Source: Dermacentor variabilis (taxonomy: Eukaryota; Arthropoda; Arachnida; Ixodida; Ixodidae). Taken from it: a stretch of 64,000 bases of DNA. The DNA is taken from contig NC_134574.1 in the NCBI RefSeq assembly GCF_050947875.1, forward strand, positions 155,460,051-155,524,050, given 5' to 3'. The notes below the pieces were generated by a model. It saw nothing but the letters and a program-made list of their open reading frames with translations. It was not told where the DNA came from and did no database searches. Positions 18,036-27,800 of this stretch are shown here, piece after piece. The stretch's first letter is position 1. The number at the start of each line of letters is the position of its first letter. The translations under genes and the position numbers were made by a program.

Positions 18036-18894
18036 TGTGTGTGTCACAAAGAAGCATCTTAATATTCTTTGTGCAGTTTTCAACAAAACTCCTTTCATGG
18101 CAATTTCAGTGCTATCTTAGGGTATACTCCTTTATTTCCTGCTAAAATAGCTAAATATCCTGTCTTGTGGAAAGCTAACATGTTTGGTAACAAGCTCGCT
18201 TCGACAATGTCTGCCTGTACAGCAAAGGCATTTTCTAATCTTGCTGTAGAACGTCCCTAATGCCTGTTCAACTGCTTACATGTTGCTTGTATCATTTCGT
18301 GGTTCTTAAGTGCAACACAAAAGTCAACTCTTCTATGTACCTGTGCCCAAGCAAAGCTGCAGCACAGTTCTGACTGGCACCTTGCCTTTCCTAAGATAAT
18401 TCACACATGAAACTTCCATGTACTGGTCACAATACGAATATCGAAGTTCATTAAACTGAAGTTGATTTAAAGCTTTTGTTTGTAGATGACAATTGGTATG
18501 ATAGAGCTTGTCTCATGCATCTGTTGGTGTTACGCACATCCATCACGCTCCCAGCTCTAATGCACTAATTCAGTCATTTCATGCATTTTAGGACTTTGCA
18601 CAAAACAGGTGGAGATGTTTAGAGCTCACAGGGTTGAAAACTTGTGTCTTGTGCACTTCCTTCTTAAGAAACAGATGCATGGTGTGTTGCAATGTCACTG
18701 CAGCAAAACTAATATATTGCCTTTTTTCTTCTCTTTTCTAGACTACACAACGCAACATTTCAGCCTACTTTCAGGGCAGCTGGAGAACTCGTCCTCATTA
18801 CTAGCCCGGGGATATTAAATGGATGTATTAAAGCACAAATGTAAACCTGTCTTCTTCTGTTGCATGTCACACCTAGACACTTGGAAATCACTAT

Positions 18895-19240
18895 TCGCCA
18901 CAGACAGATAGTTGACAGGATGTTACTAGCAAGTCGTTAGGATATATAAAGGTGGTTAATAAATAGTCGCTGCACAGTTTTTAGGAAGTAAATAAAAATT
19001 TTATTCAGAGATAATGAAAGCTTATTTTTGCAATATATAATTGCAAAAGTAATTACCTCTGAATAAAATTTTTATGTACTTCCTAAAAACTGTGAAGCAC
19101 TGTTTATTAACCACCATTATACATCCTAACGACTTCCTAGTAACATCCTGTCAACTATTTGTCTGTGGCGAATAGTCGACAGGATGTTACTAGCATGTTG
19201 TTAGGATGTATAAAGGTAGTCAATAAATAGTCGCTTCACA
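18895..19240. repeat. Palindrome with about 135-bp arms plus a third partial copy
   Basis: 18895-19033 and 19036-19168 are inverted copies (ACAGGATGTTACTAGCAAGT ... ACTTCCTAGTAACATCCTGT) centred on GCAATATATAATTGC near 19036. Directly after, 19170-19240 repeats the left arm again (GACAGGATGTTACTAGCATG, AATAAATAGTCGC). Part of the right subterminal zone of the 5.9-kb element. Confidence 0.85.
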
Positions 19241-19459
19241 GTTGACACTTTCTACCGACATAAGATAATAAGCAGTCGGTAAGAATTCTATCGACATTTT
19301 ATATCTATACTTTCAATTCAATATCGGTGGCCAATAGTCGGTAGGAGGTTACTAGGAAGTTGTTACGGTGTCTAAAGACGGTTTATAGAATGTCGATAGG
19401 TTCTAGTAACATTTGTCTAAAGACGGTTTATAAAATGTTACTAAAAATTTTTGTAAGGG

Positions 19460-19496
19460 AAGATAACCACGGACGGGTGTACATTTTTTAAGAGTG
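19460..19496. mobile_element. Palindromic MITE, copy 3, right end
   Basis: AAGATAACCACGGACGGGTG followed by TACATTTTTTAAGAGTG matches the family right terminus that is missing from the copy at 13359-13588. Confidence 0.65.
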
Positions 19497-19746
19497 CACT
19501 CTAAAAATGTTTGCACCCTCTGAGGTGTGTCTATAGCCCTCAAAAATACACTCTTTAACAGTTTGCACTTTGGGGGCTCGTCTTGTCGCACAACAGCACA
19601 ATCGTCATCTATGTTGCCTTGCGTTCACTTTAACGCTGCGCGCCCTGTACTTTCAGGTCACGAACGGCATGCGCGTTATCAGCGTGACATATCATTCTCG
19701 ACAGAAAAGTATCAAGTGCGGAGTTTCAAGAAAGGAAACGCACACT
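19497..19746. mobile_element. Palindromic MITE, further partial copy
   Basis: Contains CACTCTTTAACAGTTTGCAC, TCGTCATCT, TTTAACGCTGCGCGCCC, CACGAACGGCATGCGCGTTA and AAGAAAGGAAACGCACAC, the left half and core of the family, and runs into the next copy. Confidence 0.75.
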
Positions 19747-20666
19747 TTTTGAAAAGTTTGCGCCCTTGAGGGTTATCTTGTCCCACAACAATAATCGTCA
19801 TCTATCTTGCCCGCATATTCTTTCTTTAAAGGGCAACTCCGGCGTTTTTCTTAATCTTGTTAGGATATTGTCATTTTCAAATGGCATTGACAGTCCTGTC
19901 ACCGATAGGGTGGTTAAATTTGCTTAGAAACACTTGAATAACTTTAATTAACCAATAAACAATATGCAGAAACCGAAACGGGTGGCTGGTAGCTGCTTCG
20001 TGTGACGTCACGATGAGTCGATGACGTCAGATCCTACATTATCACAATGTGAACACGCAGAACGCGTGCGAAACACGCAGTACACGTGGCGCTAACGCTA
20101 TAGAAACGAAGTTGACGATGCCACGACACAGGGGGCTTTTGCAGACGTCCCGAACCAGACAGCGACGACTTCAGCGACGATTTCTGTGACGGTGGCGGTG
20201 TAGTCTCTGACCTCACAAATGCAGCGTGACCAGTGAGTGAGTGAGTGAGTGAGTGAAGAAACTTTATTGCAGGTCCGGCGAGGACGCCAACTCGTCGCGC
20301 ACCTGGCCATTTCCACGTCGGGGCCGGCATGGTCTAGCCCACCGGCCCGGTCGCGGGCACGCCGGACAGCCATGCACATTTGCTTTTCTAGAGCGGGGTA
20401 CGCAGAAGCGAGTCCCACTCTTCCATGATGAACTTCGGGTATGTCGACCCGCACTCCCAGAGCATGTGCGCTATGGAGTGGAGGTCTGCCCGCAGGACGG
20501 ACAGGCGTCGTCGCGATACACGTCGGGGTAAGCCTCGTGGAGAGCGGACAGACACGGATATGTGCTGGTCTGTAGAAGTCTAAGCGAAATGGCTTGCGCC
20601 CTATTCAACTTGGGGTGAGGGGGTGGAAAGACCCTTCTAGACATGTAGAAGAATTTAATGACCTCG

Positions 20667-20823
20667 GCCGCTATCTTGTACACGTTCGAAAAGCCGTCGT
20701 TCGATTTCGCCTCACGCGATTGGACTGCAGATTGACCTAGGCCGCGACATCCGCGCAGCGTGGACAATCGCGCGAGGCGAAATCGAACGTCGGCTTTTCG
20801 AACCTGTACAAGACAGCGGCCCT
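20667..20823. repeat. Inverted repeat, about 57-bp arms, 43-bp spacer
   Basis: GGCCGCTATCTTGTACACGT at the left and its near-complement ending ACAAGACAGCGGCC at the right are arms of a stem inside the non-LTR element. Five or so mismatches. It is a secondary rearrangement of retroelement sequence. Confidence 0.85.
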
Positions 20824-21099
20824 CGTTGTGAGTAGCGGGACGTCCCTGTGGCCCTAGGGAGGAGGGGAGTCGGCGCTCCTTATAGAGGAAGCGCGGTCGG
20901 TGAGGTCACGCGCGGCCTCGTGAACAGACTCATTGAGGTTCGGGGGAGCACCCTCAACCGACCCTACGTGAGCGGGAAATCAGTGGATTGAATGATGCGT
21001 GAGAGCATATGGACTCGAGTTGCTAAGAAGACGAGAAGCTTGCTTGGCGATGCAACCCTTCTGAAAAGCCCTAACTACCGTTTTGGAATCGCTATATAT

Positions 21100-21755
21100 T
21101 GTTACGTGTAGCTGACGTACGAGTCTACAATATATTTACACGTAGACAAGCGGTGGCAATGATGGCGACGCTATATCAAGCGGTGGCCACGTCGTCTTCC
21201 TTCTCCTCAGTGCAGCCACACTGTGGCGGCTGTTCCGTAGCATCACCCCCGGCAGTAGAAGCGCCGTCCCGGTGCTTAATCTACACATCCGCGGCGAAAG
21301 GTGTGTGATATGGCTTGAGTCTCGCCACGTGAACGATGTCACTTGCAGCCGACGATGACGCTGAGAGGCTGGCGGGGATGACTTCATACGTGACATCGGT
21401 CACTTGTCGCACCACATGGTATGGGCCAGTGTAGCGAGACAGCAGCTTTTCGGAAAGGCCCACACGTCGAATGGGGGACCAGAGAAGCACCAGAGAACCC
21501 GGAGTAAATTGTACGTCGCGATGGTGGCAATCATAGAGGCGTCTCTGATGCTCCTGCGAGGCCTCGAGACGGGTGCGGGCGAGCTGGCGCGCGTGGTCGG
21601 CGTGTGCGATCGCGTCGCGGGCGTATTCAGTGGTTGAACGTGTGGCCGAGGGCAACAATGTGTCCAAGGGCAACGCGGGTTCTCGGCCATATAGAAGATA
21701 GAATGGTGAATAGCCGGCGGTGTCGTGACGCGATGAATTATACGCGAACGTCACA
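21100..21755 (-). mobile_element. Ty3/Gypsy retrotransposon remnant, integrase C-terminal part to 3' end
   Basis: On the - strand a 150-codon open stretch reads TFAYNSSRHDTAGYSPFYLL, YGREPALP and later SRYTGPYHVVRQVTDVTYEV, DIVHVARLKPY: the end of the integrase core and the GPY/F module of Ty3/Gypsy polyproteins. It is a 656-bp insert flanked by ATATAT on both sides (21094-21099, 21756-21761), with termini TGTTACGT and (other strand) TGTGACGT. Protease, reverse transcriptase, RNase H and the 5' LTR are missing. It is a broken fragment with no complete gene. Confidence 0.9.
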
Positions 21756-22735
21756 ATATATCGGACCCACGACCGTCTATCTGGGCGAGGGCGATGGCGG
21801 CTTGCTCGGCGACTCCGAGGTCTGAAGTGCGAATGGAGGCGCTATTGGAAATCTTGCTGCTGGAGTCGACCACAACGACGGCAAAGGTCTTCCCATCGCT
21901 GTACTCCGCGGTGTCGACGAAGCTTGCTCTAATATCTCGTTGCTTGATCTGTTTGAGGATGACTGCTGCTCTGGCCTTGCGTCTGCCCTCGTTGTGGACG
22001 GGAAGGACGTTTCGGGGCACAGGGGCCACTACAAACTTGCCTCGAATGCACCTAGGGATCGGGGTACTGACCGTCTGGAATTCCGCAGGGTGGAAACCCA
22101 GCTCTTCGAGGATGCGTTTACCTGCCCCTGTGGGGGGTCAGGCGACTGAGTTGTGCGCGTTCTTGAGCTTCGGCAATCTCCTCGGCGGTGTTATGCACCC
22201 CAGCTTAAGGAGATCCTCGGTATGGGTCTTGATGGGTAGCCCTAGAGCCCTCTTGTCTACTTTGCGGATGAGAGCGTTGAGCTTGTCTCGCTCCGCCCTG
22301 AGCCGGTTGTGCATAGAAATCGTGTACGTGAAGTGACATAGTACGAAGGCATTGATCAGCCTGAGGAGATGAGTCGGGATCGCAACAAATCTTTAAAATT
22401 CATTTTCAGGAAAACTAAATGACTTGCAGCCATATTGTTTGGCACAGATAAAAGTGCAATAGAGAACGCATATATAATCAAAATTTTATTAATATCCGTG
22501 GAGATCGAAAAATCACCGGAGTTGCCCTTTAAAGCTGACGCGCCCGGTACTTCCAAGTCACGAGCGGCTTGCACGTTATCAGCGTGACGCAACATTCTCC
22601 ATAGGAAAGTAGCGAGTGCTGAGTTTTCGAGAAAGCAAACGCAAGCAGGGCAGATGATGATTATCGTTGTCGGACGAGATGGCGCCCAAATGGTGCATCT
22701 TTTCTATAAGAGCGCAGTTTATGTGTCTTGTTTTC

Positions 22736-22914
22736 TACACGCACTCTAAAAAATGTTTGCGCCTTTTGAGGTGTAGCTAGCCCCGAAAAATGCACTCTGA
22801 AAAAGCTCAAACCCTCTGGAGTAAGCATGGTGCAATTTATTTAGAGTGTTATTTCTTCGATGGAGGTTACCAGGAAACTACAGAGACGTGCGTTTTTTTT
22901 TTTTCTTAGGACAC
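22736..22914. repeat. Short MITE termini fragments
   Basis: CACTCTAAAAAATGTTTGCG (22742 on) and TGCACTCTGAAAAAGCTC with a closing TTATTTAGAGTGTT are isolated ends of the palindromic MITE family without its core. Confidence 0.5.
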
Positions 22915-23586
22915 AATTGACGATGGTATGGTGTGAAGAACTTTATTTAGGTCCTGATGGATCAGTCTGGGACTGATGCGGGCCGCTCCCACGTCGGGAC
23001 AGATAGGCCGAGCCCCTCTGCCGTCACACGGGCCTCTGGACAGCCCTGAGTTGCTCCGCCAGCACTTCACTGTGCAGCATCCGACGCCACCACTGTTCAC
23101 CTCGAGAACCATCACCGGCCAACGCCAAGCAGCGCCAAAGCATGCGTTCTAAATCGAGCAAACCCCCACACTTACTACAACAGACTGAAGCCCCGCAGTT
23201 CCGGATTAATTTTATTCGTGGTGACCGGGTTACGTTCGAGTCTGCAGAAGCCTTAATGTAACCCCACGTGGCCCATTTAATTTAGTATGTGGCAGGGGGA
23301 GGTTTATCACATTCCGCGGAAACGGACGAACCATGATATTGGCCCTAAGGTTCACGTTCAACTCGTGTACGGGCGGCCCATCGTGCGACACAGCCACCGA
23401 TTCTTCGATTGACTCTAAAATATACCTACTCGCTGGTGCACCTATAGCAACCGCTCTGCTCTGTGCCGTACGCTGAGCCTCGGCAATTTCATCTAAAGTA
23501 TTATGCACACCCAGTCGTAACAACATGTCGTTTGACGGAGTCACAGGCAGACCAAGCGCAGTCATGACGGCTTTTCTCATTAAAGC

Positions 23587-23590
<4 letters not shown>
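22915..23590 (-). mobile_element. Second non-LTR (R1/I-like) copy, lacking its RNase H domain
   Basis: On the - strand: AVMTALGLPVTPSNDMLLRL, GVHNTLDEIAEAQRTAQSRA, then the linker RANIMVRPFPRNV runs straight into INLPLPHTKLNGPRGVTLRL, the C-terminal block. The RNase H region present in the copy at 20231-22360 is absent, without a visible scar. Downstream it decays and ends with an AATAAA-type signal (reverse of TTTATT at 22941). 5' end abuts an (ATT)n tract. Confidence 0.8.
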
Positions 23591-23681
<91 letters not shown>

Positions 23682-23682
23682 A
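23589..23682. repeat. (ATT)n microsatellite, about 94 bp
   Basis: Uninterrupted ATT/TTA units next to the truncated 5' end of the retroelement. Confidence 0.98.
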
Positions 23683-23716
23683 ATAAAAAAAGATTTTGCG
23701 CTTTGGCTGCTTTCTT

Positions 23717-23977
23717 ATTCACTCTAAAGAAAGTTTGCGCCCTTTGGGGTTTATCTTGACCCGCAAGAATAATAGTCATATGCCTCGCTTGCATTTAATT
23801 AACGCCGCGCGCCCGAACGATAACGAACGGGAAGCGCGTTATCTGTGTGACATAGCATTCTCGACAGAAAAGTAGCAAGCGCAGAGTTTTCAAGAAAGCA
23901 AACGTAGGCAAGGCAGATCACGATTTTTGTTGTCGGACAAGATGATCACCAATGGGTGCAAACATTTTTAAGAGTGT
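23717..23977. mobile_element. Palindromic MITE, copy 5, uninterrupted
   Basis: Full unit from CACTCTAAAGAAAGTTTGCG to GGTGCAAACATTTTTAAGAG with the family core (GCGCGTTATC, GTGACATAGCATTCTCGACA, AAAGTAGCAAGCGCAGAG). Useful as an intact reference of about 260 bp. Confidence 0.85.
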
Positions 23978-24252
23978 TGGTCCGGATTTTTTAATCTGTA
24001 CATCATAAAAGAAAGGCTTTGGAGTTACCGCTGCTCTGTTATTACTCAGATAGGTCGCATTTTATGGTCCGAACCGTTCAATTGTTCGCGTAGATTTTCA
24101 TCTTGCTCGCACATCACAACCACCAGCGACTGTCGAATGTAAATCTCTAAGGCCATGCTTTTCTGTACAGCAAACGACGGAAGCAACCATATGACGCCTT
24201 AGCCTTCTTAAAACATACTGATGGGCTATTATATGGTGCGCCATGATATATC

Positions 24253-24364
24253 GAAGCAGCGCACTTACATCTGACACGTACACGCACACTAGAAAGAACA
24301 AACAGCGCCTGTGTATGTCCTTTCTGTGTGTGCGTGTACGTGTCAGATATAAATGCGCTGCTTC
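24253..24364. repeat. Fold-back repeat, about 46-bp arms, 20-bp spacer
   Basis: GAAGCAGCGCACTTACATCT followed by GACACGTACACGCACAC is mirrored by GTGTGCGTGTACGTGTCAGA and ATAAATGCGCTGCTTC on the other side. Would form a stable hairpin if transcribed. No terminal duplication seen. Confidence 0.85.
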
Positions 24365-24898
24365 AATTAGCCTCCTTGTTTGCACACTAAGGACAGGTCT
24401 AGCCGAAGACAACATGGCATATTTCCCTATTGAAAACCAGGCAAGGAACAGTGGCAACGATCCTGGCCATAAAATGTGATCTTGCTAAAACATTTCTTCA
24501 AGAACGAAGCAGCGGTTGGACCGTCCTTTATTGTGTCCCTTTATAATGGCTCTCGCTTTCCCTATGTGCTAGCACGCCATGCATGCTGCCATGTATGAAA
24601 TAAATTAAGGGGAAAGAAAACTTTTCCCTGCTTATACTTAAGCCTAACTTTGGCATCCAAGATTGTTAACTCTGAAGTAAAACAGTTCTTTAAAAACAAA
24701 ATCGCCAGTTCATATTTTTTTGTCACTTAAAACTTGAATGTGAAGTTAATATTCATCAAGACGTTAAGGCATTTGAAATTATATTAAAGGAGTAACACCC
24801 ACGACCACTTCGTGCGGCAGGCGCTGACATCGAAAACAAGCGGGGGCCGACGCATGCGCGATGCCTTCTTTTGGGTTCACGTGTAACCGAGCTAAAAC
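24365..24898 (+). promoter_or_regulatory. Upstream region and probable promoter of WDR43
   Basis: No TATA box at a fitting distance. CGCATGCGCG at 24851-24860 resembles an NRF-1 site, common in housekeeping promoters, and CACGTG lies at 24879. The start codon is 24899 (AAAACATGG, good context). Transcription start not located. Confidence 0.4.
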
Positions 24899-27800
24899 AT
24901 GGCGTCTCTCGTCGAAGCAGTCGCTGTTTCGGACAGCGGAGAGTATTTGGCGCATTCCAGCTCCGATGGCCGGTTAAAGTTATGGGACACGTCAACGGGT
25001 AGACTGAAGCAAGAGTACACGCCGAGCGCGCACCTCTCCGCAAAGTGCACTTGCCTGTCCTGGGGACCTACGCGGCAGGGCTTCGTAAGTGCGGCCTGTC
25101 GGTGTGACAACCCCGGAAAACGTGATTTCTCTGCAAGTAGCGCATTGGGGTGCCACCGCTGCGTTGATTGTCACCTTTGAAGCAGTGTCGGTGCCGACAC
25201 GTAGCACCGATCACCTGTGCGCGTGACGAGATGCCTTGGTTTATCCGGCTTAAGTTGTCACCGCGGCCATGTGCTCTCCCCGAGCGCCGTGAAAGTGCGT
25301 GCGCAGGTTTACTGCTAAGGGGGTCCCGTTGGCCCCGTCGACCGCGCGTTACCTTTTGATTGTTGCGTTTGCCCAATTATGTGAGCTAGGCGTTTTAGGT
25401 GAACATTGTGTGTGCCGCGGCGGTACCGCCAGGTTGTGTCATGCGTGAGTTTCTGTTCTGCAGGCGACGCACAAGAAGAGAAAGCGGCAAAAAACAAGCG
25501 ACGATGCTGCCGATGCCTTGTCTGAAGCCAGCCTCTTGGCGATGGGGACAGCCGAGGGAACCGTTCTGCTGTACAGCCTCACCAGAGGAGATCTACACAG
25601 CGAGCTCGTAAGCGACCAGCTTACGCACATTTTCCCGCGAGCGAGTGTTAGCTATGAATATCAATAACGCGTCGTTTCGCTGTTAACCGTTTGTAATTTG
25701 TTGTCGCGATTGTGACGGTTTCCGTTATATCTGCATCAGCAATGTGTGTCACACAGTGATTCGTGTTTTCAGTATTGTTATCCACTTCTATTTGGATCAT
25801 AGCAAGTCAATGCATTATTCTGATGTGATCAATATATGCTTTGGCAGGACTAGTCCGAGGAAACAGTGGTTGACAGCAGCTGCTTTTCCGTCTGTCTAGA
25901 CTTGACAGTATGATGGAGTGCATAACAGAAATGTGTCCTACATTGCATGTATATGAGCTCCTCTAAGAGTGGAAAAGTTCTACTGTTGGCACACTGAGGA
26001 AGCTATAAAAACTGTGGCTGCACAATCTCAGGTTAGCTAGAAAGGTGTACTGACCAAGAGATGCCTCAGTGGTATCGCTGCTTTATTGAAGGTCAAGCCC
26101 AGTGAGCCTTTTTTCCAAATGTTCGTATGTTGGCGTCAACATGTGCTGATGGAGGTCCTGCCCTGTAGTTCTGCGTGTAGCATTTCTTGTACAATTTGAA
26201 AGCTCCCGGGCTTTTCTGTCACATGGCAAAACTGTGTTGGAAATTTTCAGACAGGAGGCCACACAGCAGCTGTAAATGGCGTTTCATGGCACGCCAACTC
26301 AGACTCACTGTTCAGTGTTTCTGATGACCAACACATCGTTCACTGGAGTGTTTCCTCAAGCAAGGTCAAAAGGTATGCATATTGTTACAAGTACTGTGCA
26401 GAGCTCGAACCTGAAATTCAGGGCTTTGCATGCATGCGTTTTTGTGCCTAGCTTGTCAAAACTTTTTATGCTTCCTGATAGCAATACTGCTTCCTGTACA
26501 ACGCATCCTCTAGTACTTAGGGATCCACATTAATTTCAACCTGTCTTGGCAACCACACATCAACTACTGTATGTTGTTAATAATGCTAACTGCATGCTTG
26601 GGTCCCTGTACCGTAACTTTTCAATGGCCCCTTCTCTCAAACACCTTCTTTATAAAACTTTTGTTCCAATCAAACCAGAATGTGCATCAGCTGTGCGGGA
26701 TCCATTTACTGAAAGTCTTGTTAGTCACCTTGAAGCTGTACAAAATCACAGGGCACACTTCATTCTTTCTAACTCCTCCGATCTTTCCAGTGTTTCATCT
26801 ATGAAAACAATGTTGTGGCTTCCGTCCCTTTCCTTCCGTAGGAAAATAGCATGTCTCTCCCTATGTCATAGGATTTACTTACATAACCCGCATCTTAAGC
26901 AAGAATTACTGTCCCGTTATTCATTCATATCATTTTGTATTGACCATCGTCATAAGTGCTTGTTCCTCGATTTCACACTAACCTACATTTTCATTCTTTC
27001 GTTCCTCAAACTTGTAATGATTGGAACCACTTGCCCACCTCCACCTTATCCGTTACAGGTCCCAGTGACTTTCAATATGTGCTTGAATATGTTACCTGTT
27101 TTTGTATTGTGTTCTTTGGTATTTATTGTCACCACTCCCTTCTGTAATGCCCTACGGGCCCTGAAGGTATTCAAATGAATAAATAGTTACCATATGCACA
27201 AGGGAAGGTCAGGAAGAAAAAAACTTTCCTCACATATAAGCCAAACAAAATATAGGCATTCGACTGCATAAAGAACTTGTAGTAAGGTTTATTAACATAT
27301 GAAAATAGACTGGAGTCTCAACTATTTCCAAGCAACACCTCAAACCTTCATGACCTCCCCAACCTTTGCCTGCAATATCCCTTTCATTATGGTCAAAGGT
27401 TACACCCTATTTCTCCTGATAAAAATCAGGAACATCTTTTTAACTTCATGGTGCCGACCTTTTTGCTATACAATGAAGACACCTGCTTCGCTGCACTATT
27501 GAAAAGTTTGCTCCATTTTTACCGCCGCATTGTGACTGAGAGGTGACGTAAAGTGTGAGGCTAAACAGCATTCTCGATTCTAAGCCTACCCCTGAGGTTT
27601 GTACAGGATCTTTCTAAATGAAGTATTGGCCTACATTCAAGTAAGTACTCTGTCATTGATCGTTTGATCTTGCAAGTATCTTTTTCATGCATAATTAGCA
27701 AATTGAACCACCTTTACCCGCAAGCAAGCCACACTAGACCTCACTCTCTTTATTTGCAGTAAATGGAAAGCCGATCGTCACAGTGTCTATGCTGTTGCTG

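Larger units (their letters stand above)
13589..19459. mobile_element. Candidate 5.9-kb terminal-inverted-repeat element carrying a BEN-like exon
   Basis: Left end CCCATACAAAAATG and right end (reversed) CCCTTACAAAAATT match at 12 of the first 13 positions and sit exactly where a palindromic MITE is interrupted (13588 and 19460), leaving AA on both sides. Subterminal zones (13605-14150 and 18880-19450) are packed with direct and inverted copies of a TTACTAG-AAGTTG motif. Inside are a GC-rich region (14200-15240), a spliced transcript candidate (donor 16027/16028, acceptor 17825/17826) and a short BEN-like exon. No transposase domain that I recognise. Superfamily unknown. Confidence 0.5.
20231..22360 (-). 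mobile_element. Non-LTR retrotransposon (R1/I-like), 5'-truncated, with RNase H domain
   Basis: Read on the - strand from 22360: end of the reverse transcriptase (INAFVLCHFTYT, ERDKLNALIRKVDKRALGLP, EDLLKLGVHNTAEEIAEAQE), then a linker (PVPRNVLPVHNEGRRKARA), an RNase H-like domain (SFVDTAEYSDGKTFAVVVVD, VAEQAAIALAQIDG, then beyond the insert SDSKTVVRAF and FPAHVGSVE), and a C-terminal Cys block (PHPKLNRAQAISLRLLQTST, CPSCGQTSTPYSAHMLWECG). It closes with AATAAA-like sequence and a (CACT)n tail (20232-20255 on the + strand as GTGA repeats). Stops, frameshifts and a TGG-to-TGA change show it is dead. A Gypsy remnant sits inside the RNase H domain. Confidence 0.85.
19830..22528. mobile_element. 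TTAA-flanked inverted-repeat element (AGGGCAACTCCGG ends), interrupted
   Basis: Left end AGGGCAACTCCGGCGTTTTT and right end (reversed) AGGGCAACTCCGGTGATTTT; TTAA on both sides (19826-19829, 22529-22532). Its own sequence is only about 580 bp once the retroelement at 20231-22360 is set aside, so it is a non-autonomous element. TTAA duplication suggests piggyBac- or Kolobok-type mobilisation. Contains two TGACGTCA palindromes near 20003 and 20022. Confidence 0.85.
19747..22735. mobile_element. Palindromic MITE, copy 4, split by a nested insertion
   Basis: Left part 19747-19829 (AAAAGTTTGCGCCCTTGAGG ... CATATTCTTTCTTTAA), right part 22529-22735 (TTAAAGCTGACGCGCCCGGT ... TCGTTGTCGGACGAGAT ... 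ATAAGAG). The sister at 55420 reads CTTTCTTTAAAGCTGCGAGC across the same point, so the intervening 2.7 kb is an insertion with TTAA duplication. Confidence 0.85.
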
